Source: Spinacia oleracea
Taxonomy: Eukaryota; Streptophyta; Magnoliopsida; Caryophyllales; Amaranthaceae
Direction: 5' to 3'
Length of the DNA stretch: 64,000 bases
Assembly (NCBI RefSeq): GCF_020520425.1
Contig: NC_079492.1
Location: 142,170,361 to 142,234,360 of the forward strand
Of this stretch, positions 44,811 to 55,700 are shown one piece after another. A program made the translations under genes and the position numbers. The notes under the pieces were generated by a model. That model saw only the letters and a program-made list of their open reading frames with translations, ran no database searches and was not told the origin of the DNA. Within the stretch, counting starts at the first letter, position 1; every line of letters starts with the position of its first letter.

Positions 44811-45790
44811 AGGCGTGCATAACGAACTTGAAATGAGTCTTATAATCATTTTACTAATCATCTAAATCATGAAAAAGGTTTAGAATGTGGATCTAAGTTT
44901 GTTTGTTGGTAGTTGGGATCGAAAATGCCATTTTTGGCCATAAATGACCTATATCGACCCAAATGACCCATAGGCGTGCATAAAGAACTTGGAACGAGTC
45001 TTATAATCATATAACTATTCATATGAGTCATGAAAAACGTTTAGAATATGGAAATAGGTTTGTTTGTTGGTAGTTGTGATCGAAAATGTCATTTTTGGCC
45101 ATAAATGACCTATATCGACCCAAATAACACTTAGGCTTGCATAACGAACTTGAAATGAGTTTCATAAACATATAACTAATCATATGTATCATTAAAAAGG
45201 TTTATAATTTGAATATAAGTTTGTTTGTTGGTAGTTGGAATCGAAAATGCCATTTTTTGCCATAAATGACCTATATCGACCCAAATGAACCATAGGTGTG
45301 AATAACGAACTTGAAATGAGTCTTATAATCATATAACTAATCATCTAAATCATGAAAAAGGTTTAGAATGTGGATATAAGTTCGTTTGTTGGTAGTTGGG
45401 ATCGAAAATGCTATTTTTTGCCATAAATTACCTATATCGACCCAAATGACCAATAGGCGTGCATAACGAACTTGAAATGAGTCGTATAATCATCTGACTA
45501 ATCATATAAATCATGAAAAAGGTTTAGAATGTGGAAAGAGGTTCGTTTGTTGGTAGTTGGGTTCAAAAATGCTATTTTTGGCCATAAATGACCTATATCG
45601 ACCCAAATGACCCATAGGCGTGAATAACAAACTTGAAATGAGTTTTATAAACATATAACTAATCATATGAATCATGAAAAAAGATTTAGAAAGTGTCCTT
45701 AGGTTCATTTGTTGATATTTGGGATCCAAAATGACATTTTTGGCCAAATATGATATATATCGAGCCAAATGAGCATTAGATGTGCATAAA
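44811..45790. repeat. 161-bp tandem satellite inside the CACTA element, about six units
   Basis: Unit starts (AGGCGTGCATAACGAACTTG or close variants) fall at 44811, 44972, 45133, 45294, 45455, 45616 and 45778, a period of 161-162. Each unit contains GTTTGTTGGTAGTTGGGATC and GACCTATATCGACCCAAATG. Units differ by several percent. Confidence 0.95.
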
Positions 45791-46142
45791 CAACTTGAAA
45801 TGAATCTTAGTACAATCAGAAAGTTGTTTTCGCAACCAATATAATTTTTGTTTTCGCATATGAAACTTAATTTAATTTATTGGTTTGCATGCACGTTAAG
45901 ACGTTCTTTTAAAGGTTTTCAAAACTCCAAGGGAGGGGCCCTTTACCAAAGAGGAGTTGGATGAAGTTCGAGACAAGTGGGCTACTTACTTCAACGATTG
46001 TGAACTACCCTCAGTGTAATAAATAGATAAATAGAGCAGGCTTGTAGTTATCCGTGACTCTTACATTATTTTGTTATTTATCGATTTAATTAATTACATT
46101 TGAATTAATTCGGTAATATTATTGGAAATTTGAAATTTTATA

Positions 46143-46399
46143 CTTCCTCCATTTTTTAATAATTGCACCATCTTGGTTTTAGTACTATTCCCATATTCTT
46201 ATATAGTTATTTTTTGTGATTTATATGTAAGGAAATATATATTCATGTGGGATCTTGTTAGATTCGTCTCGAAATATACTTTCAAATTATCAATTTTTTA
46301 TAATTTTTTAAAATGTATAATGAGAGATATTAGTGGTTAAAATAGTGCATTGGCAAGCGTGAAATACCAGATGGTGCAATTAAAAAAAAATGGAGGAAG
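46143..46399. mobile_element. Stowaway-like MITE nested in the CACTA element
   Basis: Ends CTTCCTCCATTTTTTAAT and the inverted AAAAATGGAGGAAG are flanked by TA. The interior matches the family at 38759-39013 (GATTTATATGTAAGGAAATA, TTAGATTCGTCTCGAAATAT). Confidence 0.8.
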
Positions 46400-46539
46400 T
46401 ATCATTTTTGAGGAATGTCAAGCTGATGTTTGATGAAATAGTATTCTATAAATTATAATGCAGAATTTTATATTGCAAAATCAGAAATTATATTGCAGAA
46501 TATCAGGAATTATATTGCAGATTTTTTTTTTTTTTAAAA

Positions 46540-46850
46540 AAAAAAAAAAACTCAAAAGTTGCCCTTGTTTGCAACAAGAGCAACTTATGTAAAGCTTATA
46601 AGTTGCCCTTGTTGCAAACAAGAGCAACTTATGTGAAGCTTATAAGTTGCCCTTATTTGCAACAAGGGCAACTTATAAGTTTCACATAAGTTGCCCTTGT
46701 TGCAAACTAGGGCAACTTATAAGCTTATAAGTTACCCTTGTTAAGGGCAACTTTTGATAATTTTACAAAAGTGACCCCCCTATAGGTGGCACTTATGAAG
46801 GGCAACTTATAAGCCTATTTTAAGGGCAACTTATGATGTTTTTTCCTCTA
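46540..46850. repeat. Subterminal palindromic array of the CACTA element
   Basis: About eight alternating copies of AAGTTGCCCTTGTT and its reverse complement AACAAGGGCAACTT, separated by ATGTAAAGCTTATAAG, form a long stem of interlocking hairpins. Fewer copies lie at the left end (44140-44190). Confidence 0.88.
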
Positions 46851-46856
46851 GTGTAC

Positions 46857-47986
46857 GGATTATCTAAATATACTATTGATTTTATTTATGTATGTCATGA
46901 ATATCTTTACATTTTATAAGGTATATGACCACGATTATAGAGGACTACCTAACAAGCTTATACATTTCATGATTTGGGCGAACAAGTTTACTAAATAGAT
47001 AATTATATGCTTTGTATATTATATTATAGATATAAGCATATAATTATTAACAACTAATTACATTAATGTAATTTATGACTATAGTACCCTTACGATTGAT
47101 GACATTAAATTAATTTACTTTTTAGCTATATGAACGATATGGTTTACAAATACTTCATAAATAATCGTGCAACGCACTGTTTAAATATGTATGTGAAGTA
47201 TAGAACATCCATATCATCTACAACATCAATATTTAAATTACGATGATATTTAACATCTATCGCGAATAACCCGTGTAATTGTACTATTTTCATATATAGA
47301 TATTAATATATTAGATTAGGTTTATAATTTGAACTTTTTTTTTAATAAAATATTTGAATAACAAAGAATTGTTCGAAAATAAAGTAGTGTGGAGTACAAA
47401 ATATTTTGACAGAATTTCAAAAGATAATAAAGTTTTATTCAAATATACTGAATCTTTTCCATAAAAAAATAATGAAATATATAAATGAATAAAAAGGAAA
47501 AATAATTAGTCCAATATACTGAATCTTTTCAAAATATTAATAAAGTTTTAGTCAAATATATTTTCCATAAAAAAATGTTGAAATAAACAAATGAATAATA
47601 ATAAAAAAAATTGGCAGAAAAATTTTCATCCTACTAAGATTTTTAATTAGTACATATAGGCGCCACATATAGAAGGAAACAAATTAGAATATTAAGATTT
47701 TTCCACCTTTTTTCTGAAACACTTACAATAGATTATATAAGTTAAATATTTTAATTTCCAATTTAAATCATGACAGGTAAGCATGACATGTCATCATTAT
47801 GTAACACGGATTAAAGATCGCATGTTACGACCTTTATTATTTTCGTACCAAATATAAAAGGAATGTTATACGAAGTATAAGTTTTTCACCAATTCAAAAG
47901 TAAATTGGTGCCGTAATACAGAGCAACTTGTTATACAAAATCAAAAGGAATGAGTTGTAAATTATAACTTTTTACAACTTGCATGC
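46857..47986. other. AT-rich intergenic DNA
   Basis: About 1.1 kb of very AT-rich sequence with no open frame or RNA gene. CGTGCAACGCACTG near 47167 resembles a worn Helitron 3' hairpin, but no CTRR end follows. Confidence 0.4.
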
Positions 47987-47994
47987 CCCGGAAC

Positions 47995-48691
47995 TAGGAG
48001 TGTAAATGAGCCGAGCCGAGCCGAGCTTTACCCTGTTCATGTTCATGTTCATTTAACTTATGTGAGTTCGAGCTCGAACCCGAGCTTTTAACCGAGCTCA
48101 AAAATTTGTTCAAGCTCGGTTCGTTTAAAATATTTTGTGTTCGCGAACTGTTCGTGAACGGCTCATTTATTAATCGAGCCGAGTTTATAAACGAGCTTTC
48201 TTAAACGAGCTTTAGAGTATAACCACATGAAAATCTAACAAATTATAATTATATCTAATAATAAAGATTAAAGTATACATTACTTTATTTGATAAACAAA
48301 CTAATAATTTAGAAAGAGTCAAAGAGAAATAATTTAGCAATTAAAATTTTATTTCAAAATACTTTTATTCTATTATAGATTCCAAAAGTCAAAAACATGA
48401 TTTTTATTTATATTTGAAAAATGTATATATGGTAAAATATGATACATAACATAACTAGACGAACTTGTTCACGAACATAAATGAACGAGTTGTTCATGAA
48501 CATAAATGAACAAGTTGTTCATGAACTTAAATGAACGAGCATACATATGTTCATGTTCAAGCTCGTTTATTAAGCGAGCTTCAAAAGTTGTTCAAGCTCG
48601 GCTCGTTTAGTAAATGAACGAACATGAACGAGTTTTAAACGAGCCCGAGCCCGAGTAGTTTATTGACCGGCTCGGCTCATTTACACCCCTA
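47995..48691. mobile_element. hAT-type non-autonomous transposon with perfect 8-bp target duplication
   Basis: Ends TAGGAGTGTAAATGAGCCGA and TCGGCTCATTTACACCCCTA are inverted. CCCGGAAC flanks both sides exactly (47987-47994 and 48692-48699). The interior is rich in GAGCTCG and TTCATGAACA motifs. It has no coding capacity. Confidence 0.9.
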
Positions 48692-48817
48692 CCCGGAACT
48701 TGTTATATTGTCCCACGGATTATAACAAATATAAACACATGATAAAAATTTAATAATTAATAAAAAATAAACCTGCTACTAGACCAATTCAATATGTAAA
48801 AATGTCAATTGCGTCCA

Positions 48818-49535
48818 TCTATATTATTAAAGCGGAGTGGTGGGTAACGAGAAGTTAGCAAATCCGCAATACTACCCTCTTAGCTATGCCACATCATACT
48901 CACTCAAAAGGCAATTAATTAATTCACATCCTCAATCACACATCAATCAAGCAAGAAAAAAAGGAGAATTTTTTTTTTAAAAGGAAATTTAAATACAAAT
49001 TTAACATAACTAAATTAATCAAATTCATATCTTAAATAAACCTTTGGTAAAAATTATAATTTTTAGATATAATAAGTTTGGAGGATTATACAAACTCAAG
49101 TTTATAAAAACTAAAAATTATGAAGCATATATATCAACAAATATTTACGTAAGCATCATATGAATTCATTTACTTTTGTTATACGTGTTTCACAAGAAAA
49201 AAAGTGAAGAAATGTGGGTGGCAACTCACAATAATACTTTGAATTAGATGAGAAGAATAACTTGAATGAGATGAGAAGAATAACTTTATTATTACGATAG
49301 AGCATCCGCATTAATATTAACCACATAATCATTTTCGAAGTTTTTATTTGCAATGTCCATCATGATTTTCTAGAATTGTCCTTTATTTCTCTTAATTATT
49401 TTCTTAATTTGGTTTTTATGTTTATCCAAACATTATACGGAGTATTCAAGTTCATTGTGATGGTTTTTCTTTATAAACATTGTTAGTTAGGTATTGATTA
49501 TAGTTATCTCGTGCATTAGCACGGGCACATACTAG
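48818..49535 (+). mobile_element. Non-autonomous Helitron, complete, 718 bp
   Basis: It starts A|TCTATATTATTAAAGCGG and ends in a hairpin CGTGC-ATTA-GCACG followed by GGCACATACTAG|T. The TC start, 3' hairpin, CTAG end and insertion between A and T are the hallmarks of plant Helitrons. A related copy lies in the other orientation at 21660-22510. No Rep/helicase is encoded. Confidence 0.9.
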
Positions 49536-49756
49536 TTTCTACTTATAGAACGAATAACTACTACTGATAACGGAAACAATATTTTTTTTTGTCATCTCCA
49601 TAAAATACAGACAATAGAATAATAGATATACCAAGTTACGGAGTATATATCTAAGTAGTTATGTTTCACAATAACGTCTCTTTCATCTCCATGTATATTA
49701 GTATATTACGATCTTGTTGTGTCTTCTTTTAACTCGAAAAATAAGGTTACGGAGTA

Positions 49757-50083
49757 CTCCCTCCGTCCCGGAATACTCGACCCGGTTTGACCGGTACAAA
49801 GTTTAAGGGACTTGAATTGACTTATTTAATTTAATAGGTAGTAGTTGATAGTGGGGTATTATTTTAATGTAGTTAGTGGGAGGTGGTTTAGAGGTGGGGT
49901 TGGGGGAGAGTAGTGGTTGAATTTTTAATTATTTTTTGTATGGAGTAGGGGGTAGGTGGGTTAACAGGGGTGGAGTGAGAAATAATATAATATTGTTAGA
50001 ATATTTTCATTTTTAGAAACAGGTCAAGTATTAAGAGACGGCCCGATAAGGAAAACAGGTCAAGTATTCCGGGACGGAGTGAG
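49757..50083. mobile_element. Stowaway-type MITE
   Basis: Ends CTCCCTCCGTCCCGGAATAC and GTATTCCGGGACGGAGTGAG are inverted, with TA on both sides. Confidence 0.85.
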
Positions 50084-50234
50084 TATATATCTACGTAGGT
50101 ATGTTTCACTATACATAGTACTCCGTATATGCCTAACGTATTGCTACGTATGTGTTGTTTTGATATGGAGTATTTACTTTACATTGTATTTGTAGCTGTC
50201 TTCAAGCCTTCTTCAATCAGACAGAGACATGCCA

Positions 50235-50350
50235 AAGGGGGAAGTGATAAATCCAAGGAAATTTTTACTTCTTCCAAGGAAATCCATATTTTTTCAAAGA
50301 TGATTTCCTTGGAAGAAGTGAATTATTCCTTGGATTTATCATTTCCCTGC
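50235..50350. repeat. Long near-perfect hairpin, ~50-bp arms, 12-base loop
   Basis: AAGTGATAAATCCAAGGAA and ACTTCTTCCAAGGAAATC on the left return inverted as GATTTCCTTGGAAGAAGT and TTCCTTGGATTTATCATTT on the right. GCCAAAGG stands on both sides (50231 and 50350), like a target duplication. It could be a small MITE or a precursor-type hairpin. Confidence 0.8.
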
Positions 50351-50528
50351 CAAAGGTTATGGAGCCAACTAAGTTTACCACCGTACAAGAAACATCAGGG
50401 AACATTGATTGTGTTGAGGTATATTCTAAACTTGTGTATATTCAGTGGATATTTTTCTAGAGATAATCGAATTAAGATCGTCAATCAATTTAATAATAAG
50501 ACATGCCAAAGGTTATGGGAGGTTGTTT

Positions 50529-50774
50529 TTTCGGATATCAGATATGTGTGGCAACACACATATCAGCTAAAAGACAAATAGCTAAAAGACAAAAAAGGAA
50601 GTACCATTTATGTTAAAAAAGTACCATTCTGTAAAAAAAAAAGTACCATTCAGTTAAAAAAAAGTACCATTTTTGTTTAAAAAAGTACCATTTAATTTCT
50701 TTTTTATCATTTTTCTTATTTTGTCTTTTACTATGATATGCATTTGCCCACACATATCTGATATCCGAAAATAC
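50529..50774. mobile_element. MITE with TTCGGATATCAGATATGTG ends and GTACCATT repeats
   Basis: The left end TTCGGATATCAGATATGTGT and the right end ACACATATCTGATATCCGAA are inverted. The core has five copies of AAAAAGTACCATT. The same host motif (AAGGTTATGG) occurs on both flanks and near 50352, suggesting rearranged surroundings. Confidence 0.7.
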
Positions 50775-50789
50775 TTCCTCAAGGTTATG

Positions 50790-52371
50790 GAGCCAGAAAA
50801 AAAAATAAAAAATGAAAGGGCATAGTTATATATATTTTATTATAAAGGATTTTAAACCTGGCCAAAAAGTGTTTATGAGTTCAAAAATTAGAAATGACCA
50901 CTGAGACAAAAAATATTTATTTGATATTGGAGTATTGGTATTTAATACTCCGTACTATATATACGTTTTTAAAATAAAAAATTTGTTTGGGGGGAGGAGA
51001 TGACGGCCACCCCTTGTCTCCGCTACTGCTTGGGGATGCAAATTGGATAAGTAATCCAATCCAATCGATTTCTGAGTCGAAAATTTGAGTTTAAGGCCCA
51101 TTTTTTTAAACTGAAATATCTTGAACTGAATTAAATTAACTGGAATTCCCATGTCCTACTCGAACCTTTATGATTAAAAATTACAAATCCTAATGAATTA
51201 GTGCATGGACAAGATCTAGAGTCCAATATGTGTTTTTCACTCTGCAACTCTATTTACACGGTTAAATCCTTAGTTTGCAAGGAAGTGATGTTTACTATTT
51301 TTAATATGATGAAATTTTGCTTTCTCGACTCCAGTTTTATGTGCAGATAGTTTTATTTGGTAAAACAAATCTCCCAGACATTTTTAATAAGGATAATGTT
51401 ATAGACGCATTGGAAAAAGCCAAGAATTACAAGGGGCGTAGATTGGTAAGAAGTTTGGAATTATTATTTTCTTAAACCTTCGCCTAATCTTATAACCGGG
51501 TTTGATCTTTTTCGTATTTGGTTCATGTTTCAGGCAATTTCGCCGTTGTTCAATTCTGGTGTCAAAATTGCAAAGAGTTACTTGGATAAAGATTATTCTC
51601 ATTCCACAATTGGGAATTACAATTGAAGTTTTGTTACATTGTTGAACCCAAAGATATTGTTAATGTTAACATGCGCAACTGAGATGGTGGACTAGAATGC
51701 ACAACGAACATGATCATCCCAAGTATACAAGTCTTTGCGTAAAAGACCATTTTCATTTTTATTTATTTTTTCGTGAAACTTAACATTACTAGCTTTATTT
51801 TAAAAGAAGATGATTATGTATTTTATTTATAGTTTTAATAAAAGAATTATTATACTATATCTTTTTTTTAATCACAATGTCATGTTAAACTAGCTAAATT
51901 CCGTAATTAATTAGCCGCAATGTAGAAGGTGAATCATGATGCACAGTAAGCATAATGCACCTTAAGAATACTAGTATATAATTAAAAGAACATCTGGTTA
52001 CATGAAAAAAACATTAATAAATTTTTATTTATATTTTTAATAATAGTGAAATAATATATTGTTTTTTATAACAGAAAAGTAAAATATTATACTGCATGTT
52101 CTTTTGTCGTACTGTCATGATCTTTTATATGTGCACATATGTTCTTTTGGTGCACCACACTCACTGTGCATCATGGTCCATAGTCCATGGATTGTCAACT
52201 AGCTTAGCTTTCTCATTATTGAATTTAGTATAGAATTAATCAGGTACAGAGATAGTAAATCATCCCACAAATTAAAACAAATATCTATTCAACCAGTGTA
52301 CAATAGTCCTTAACAAAGGTGCATGTGTTCCTAATCTTTGTTTCTTGGTTTGAATACATTTCTGTTATTTA
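50790..52371. other. Intergenic, AT-rich, no gene seen
   Basis: Contains scattered short open frames without splice support. Two loosely similar stretches, around 51690 and 52140-52180 (GCACAACGAACATGATCAT, GTGCATCATGG), hint at an old inverted-repeat element, not resolved. Confidence 0.35.
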
Positions 52372-52421
52372 GAAAACTGGTCTTGAAGACCACGGTGATC
52401 TCATAAAAATGCACGTAGACT
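52372..52421 (+). pseudogene. NUDT14 last-exon fragment
   Basis: GAAAACTGGTCTTGAAGACC, ACGGTGATCTCATAAAAATG and CACGTAG match NUDT14 exon 7 (42711-42760) with about six changes. Nothing else of the gene is visible around it, so it is a dispersed fragment. Confidence 0.75.
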
Positions 52422-52794
52422 ATAAGGTTAAGAATATACACTGGTCTGCTAGGTTACTTTTTTTTGTTTTGTTAAGATTTTGCTTGTAAAACTTCAAAAT
52501 TTTCACAACACCCTTTTTCTGCATGGAAGTGCATGTACATTTTTATACAAATCTCTTGTTCTCTTACACTTATTCGATAGATCATGTATGGCCTTGCAAA
52601 ACATAAAAGTGTAAAACAAACAATCTCGCATTGATATAATTCAAGTCAAAAACATTGTTACATGACCTAAATGATCTGAAAATTTCCAAATAAAATTTAA
52701 AAAAAAAAAGGAAAAAAACACTAAAATATTACAACAAAATTCTTCCCGTTGAAGGATACAGAAAAACTTGGGCGCGTAGCTTGTTTATTATTAA

Positions 52795-55700
52795 TTAGTT
52801 AGTGTTGTAAGCAGCATCTGCTGAAGAAGTATCCATATCATTTAGGCCAAATTCCTCGTTCTGCTCCCAACTTCTTTCATATTCCTCATCTGTACACCAA
52901 AATAAGGTAAAATATTCAAGCTTCACCTCAGAAAAGAAAAAACCACAGGCTACATCATCTTGTAGAAAACATTTCATTTCAAGAAATTTCATCATAGCAA
53001 AGGGAGAGAAAATTGCAGCATGATCCATGGTGTGTTGTTGCACCCTTGAAGGTAAGATGGAGATCGAGTTGGAAAGAAAAGCAGTCACGTTATTTCGACA
53101 AAAGAGGAAGGATGAGGGCATCATGTATTTTTGTACCATGGGAATACTGAATAACCAAAGTGATTTCGCACAATTTATGGGAATTTCCACTTCCCCATTT
53201 TAGCTACTTACTGCTATCATAACAGTACCTAAAAGCATCACCACATTGGTGTGTAAACAAAAGGAAAGAATAGTCCGGACTCACGTATTAGTTGAATATC
53301 ACTCTTGATATCATCCGTAACGGGTGCAATGTACGAGTTGTCTAGAGCATCATCGATGATTAAAGTCCAGGGTTCTTTCAGGCTCAAAAGCTACACAAGA
53401 TCAATATAAAGTACAATGATTAGTATTGCACAAAACCTTACTAAGTAGTCCAATGAATAAAGTCATTAATCTAGGTTTGCTTAAAGCACTCATAAGTAGT
53501 ACCTTATTCAGTCTTGTGTTAAAATCAAGCCATTTTTCTTTTCGACCATCCTCCATGCTGTCCCCAAAGGTAAATCCATGCACTTTCTCTAAACCTGCAC
53601 AATTATAATTCAATCTTATTTATGAGAGAAGCATGCACTTCAAACAAAGAAAATAAACACCACCAGACATACATGGGTTTTCGCTGGCATAGCTTACAGC
53701 TAGATCTCTCCAAACAGGCCAGTTGGGTTCGATCAACCTAGTTTTCGGGATTCAAGGGTTTTTAACATTAACTTTTTGTTGGCTTTCAAGATATTCACTT
53801 ATGACTTATGCGGTTTGGCGGCAGGTTGTTTTTTGGGTTAAGATTATATTTACGTTGTATTCAGCGGGTCGGGTTGGTTCATTGATTGGGTTCAGGTTGG
53901 AGTAACTCAACTTGCAGTTTTGAAGAGCTTTTCTCAAATAATGTTTTGCGGGATTATAGATTTTAAATTATTTTTAATCGGGTTGGGCGGGGGGGTCTTT
54001 TTTGAGAGCTCTAGTTGCAGCCTTGTAGCATATCAAGGTAACTAAAAGTACAAGCAAATGAAAGATACAAATAAACGTGCAAGAAGCCAAGCATACATGA
54101 CAGTTAAACTGGAAAGTCAAGACAAGAAAAAGAAACAAGCTACTCCTAATACCTAGTACTCCGATATATAAAGGTTATGCTATCCTTCTTCCTATGTCAA
54201 AAAATTATGTTCACTATCCTCAATGTTAACATAGTTGCAGAGTGACTGACTGGCACTCTTGACAGCATAGACAAATTTATGTGGTCAGTCGCGTTTTCCA
54301 TAAATATTAAGTAAAGCTATAACACACACACACACACACACACAAACATGAGTGCAGTCAGCCAAAAGAAAATATCTGTTTAATCCACCAGACACCAGTT
54401 GTAGCAACCAATTTATTCAATTATGGCCTCAGCTATTCCAGCAAACCAAGATTAAGCAAAGGGATTAACTATAAATAGAACAATTATATCATATCAGCAT
54501 CTGACAACACCAATTACAGATGATGCGTAAAATGCAGTAAAATGCTTAAGCAACTATAGCAGAATTTTTTTTCCTATAAGAAAAAGCAATAGTAATACTC
54601 ACTTTCACAGATTTGGGTGACCAAACCTTCAATGGTTGTGACCATGCCTCCCAAAGTGCCACTACCAAGCTCCAAATCAACTTCTGGAATCTTAATACTG
54701 GCACTATCTGACTGTGGGCAAGCCAATTAGAGGAAAAAGTTGGTAGAATGCTCATAGAACAAGTTAAATCATCCAGACAGAGGAGAAGTAGCAAATGTCC
54801 TTTGCAGCACAAAGGTAAATAGTTCAGAATAGAGCCCCAGGTACAAATAAGAAGATAAAAAAACACAAAAAGATAGAATTATTGAAGTAATCAGAATATA
54901 ACAAAGTTGACAAGAACAGTTTACAATTGCCCAAACAACTATAATGGTAAGCGAGGGGAAAGGTAGCTAAAAGCCTAAAACCATGAACTTTGGTCATGCA
55001 ATAAACATGATCCAAAGCCCTAAAATCCAGGTGCCTATATCTTTAAGGAGAGCAAGATCTAAATTACAATCTGTCATCAAGAAAGTATAGTTTTGTGAAT
55101 TGCAAATATAAATATCAGGACTCCAGTTACATTATGGTGAATACCAGTTGGAATTAAGGGACAACCACACACAACTGTACTACGGGAGTAAACCCACCAG
55201 GCCATCAATATGGCAGGACATGTGGTTGACCAAGGAAAAATTCCATTGCCAGACTACCAGACTACTTTCCGCTACACCATATAGACCATCATTCATAAAT
55301 AAGGCAGACACTAATATTTTGAAAATACTAACATTATCATAACATTCATATAGAAAAGAGATTATGTATACGTATATAGTATATCTATATCGAGAAGCAA
55401 TCAAGGATAAAAGTGAAATGTCATAATAGTCCTCTGTTCATTACATAAATATCAATCATAATATTCTTCTGTTCATTATTTTCCTATTATTATCAATGTT
55501 CTTTGTTAATTATATTGAAAGCAATCAAAGATCAGAGTGAAAATCGAGAAGCATAGGTGCCTACACTATGAACACAGGGGGTACTAAATTTTTTAGATTA
55601 CATGATATTCCTAGCTTATTTGCTTTTAAATATATTTTTCCATGCTATATCCCTTTTTCAGGTTGCAATTTTCCTTCAATTGTCTAGATCTCATGATTTT

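Larger units (their letters stand above)
44122..46853. mobile_element. CACTA (EnSpm-type) transposon, non-autonomous, 2732 bp
   Basis: Ends CACTAGTAGAAAAA and TTTTTTCCTCTAGTG are inverted, and TAC flanks both sides (44119-44121, 46854-46856), the 3-bp target duplication of CACTA elements. Subterminal motifs AAGTTGCYCTT/AAGGGCAACTT crowd both ends. The interior has a 161-bp satellite and a nested MITE at 46143-46399. A 35-codon open tail (TKEELDEVRDKWATYFNDC) ends at 46020 and may be the last piece of an element gene. There is no complete transposase. Confidence 0.9.

Noticed and set aside
50129-50581. 150-codon frame on the plus strand
   Set aside because: It runs through the long hairpin at 50235-50350 and into a MITE end; no domain is recognisable.
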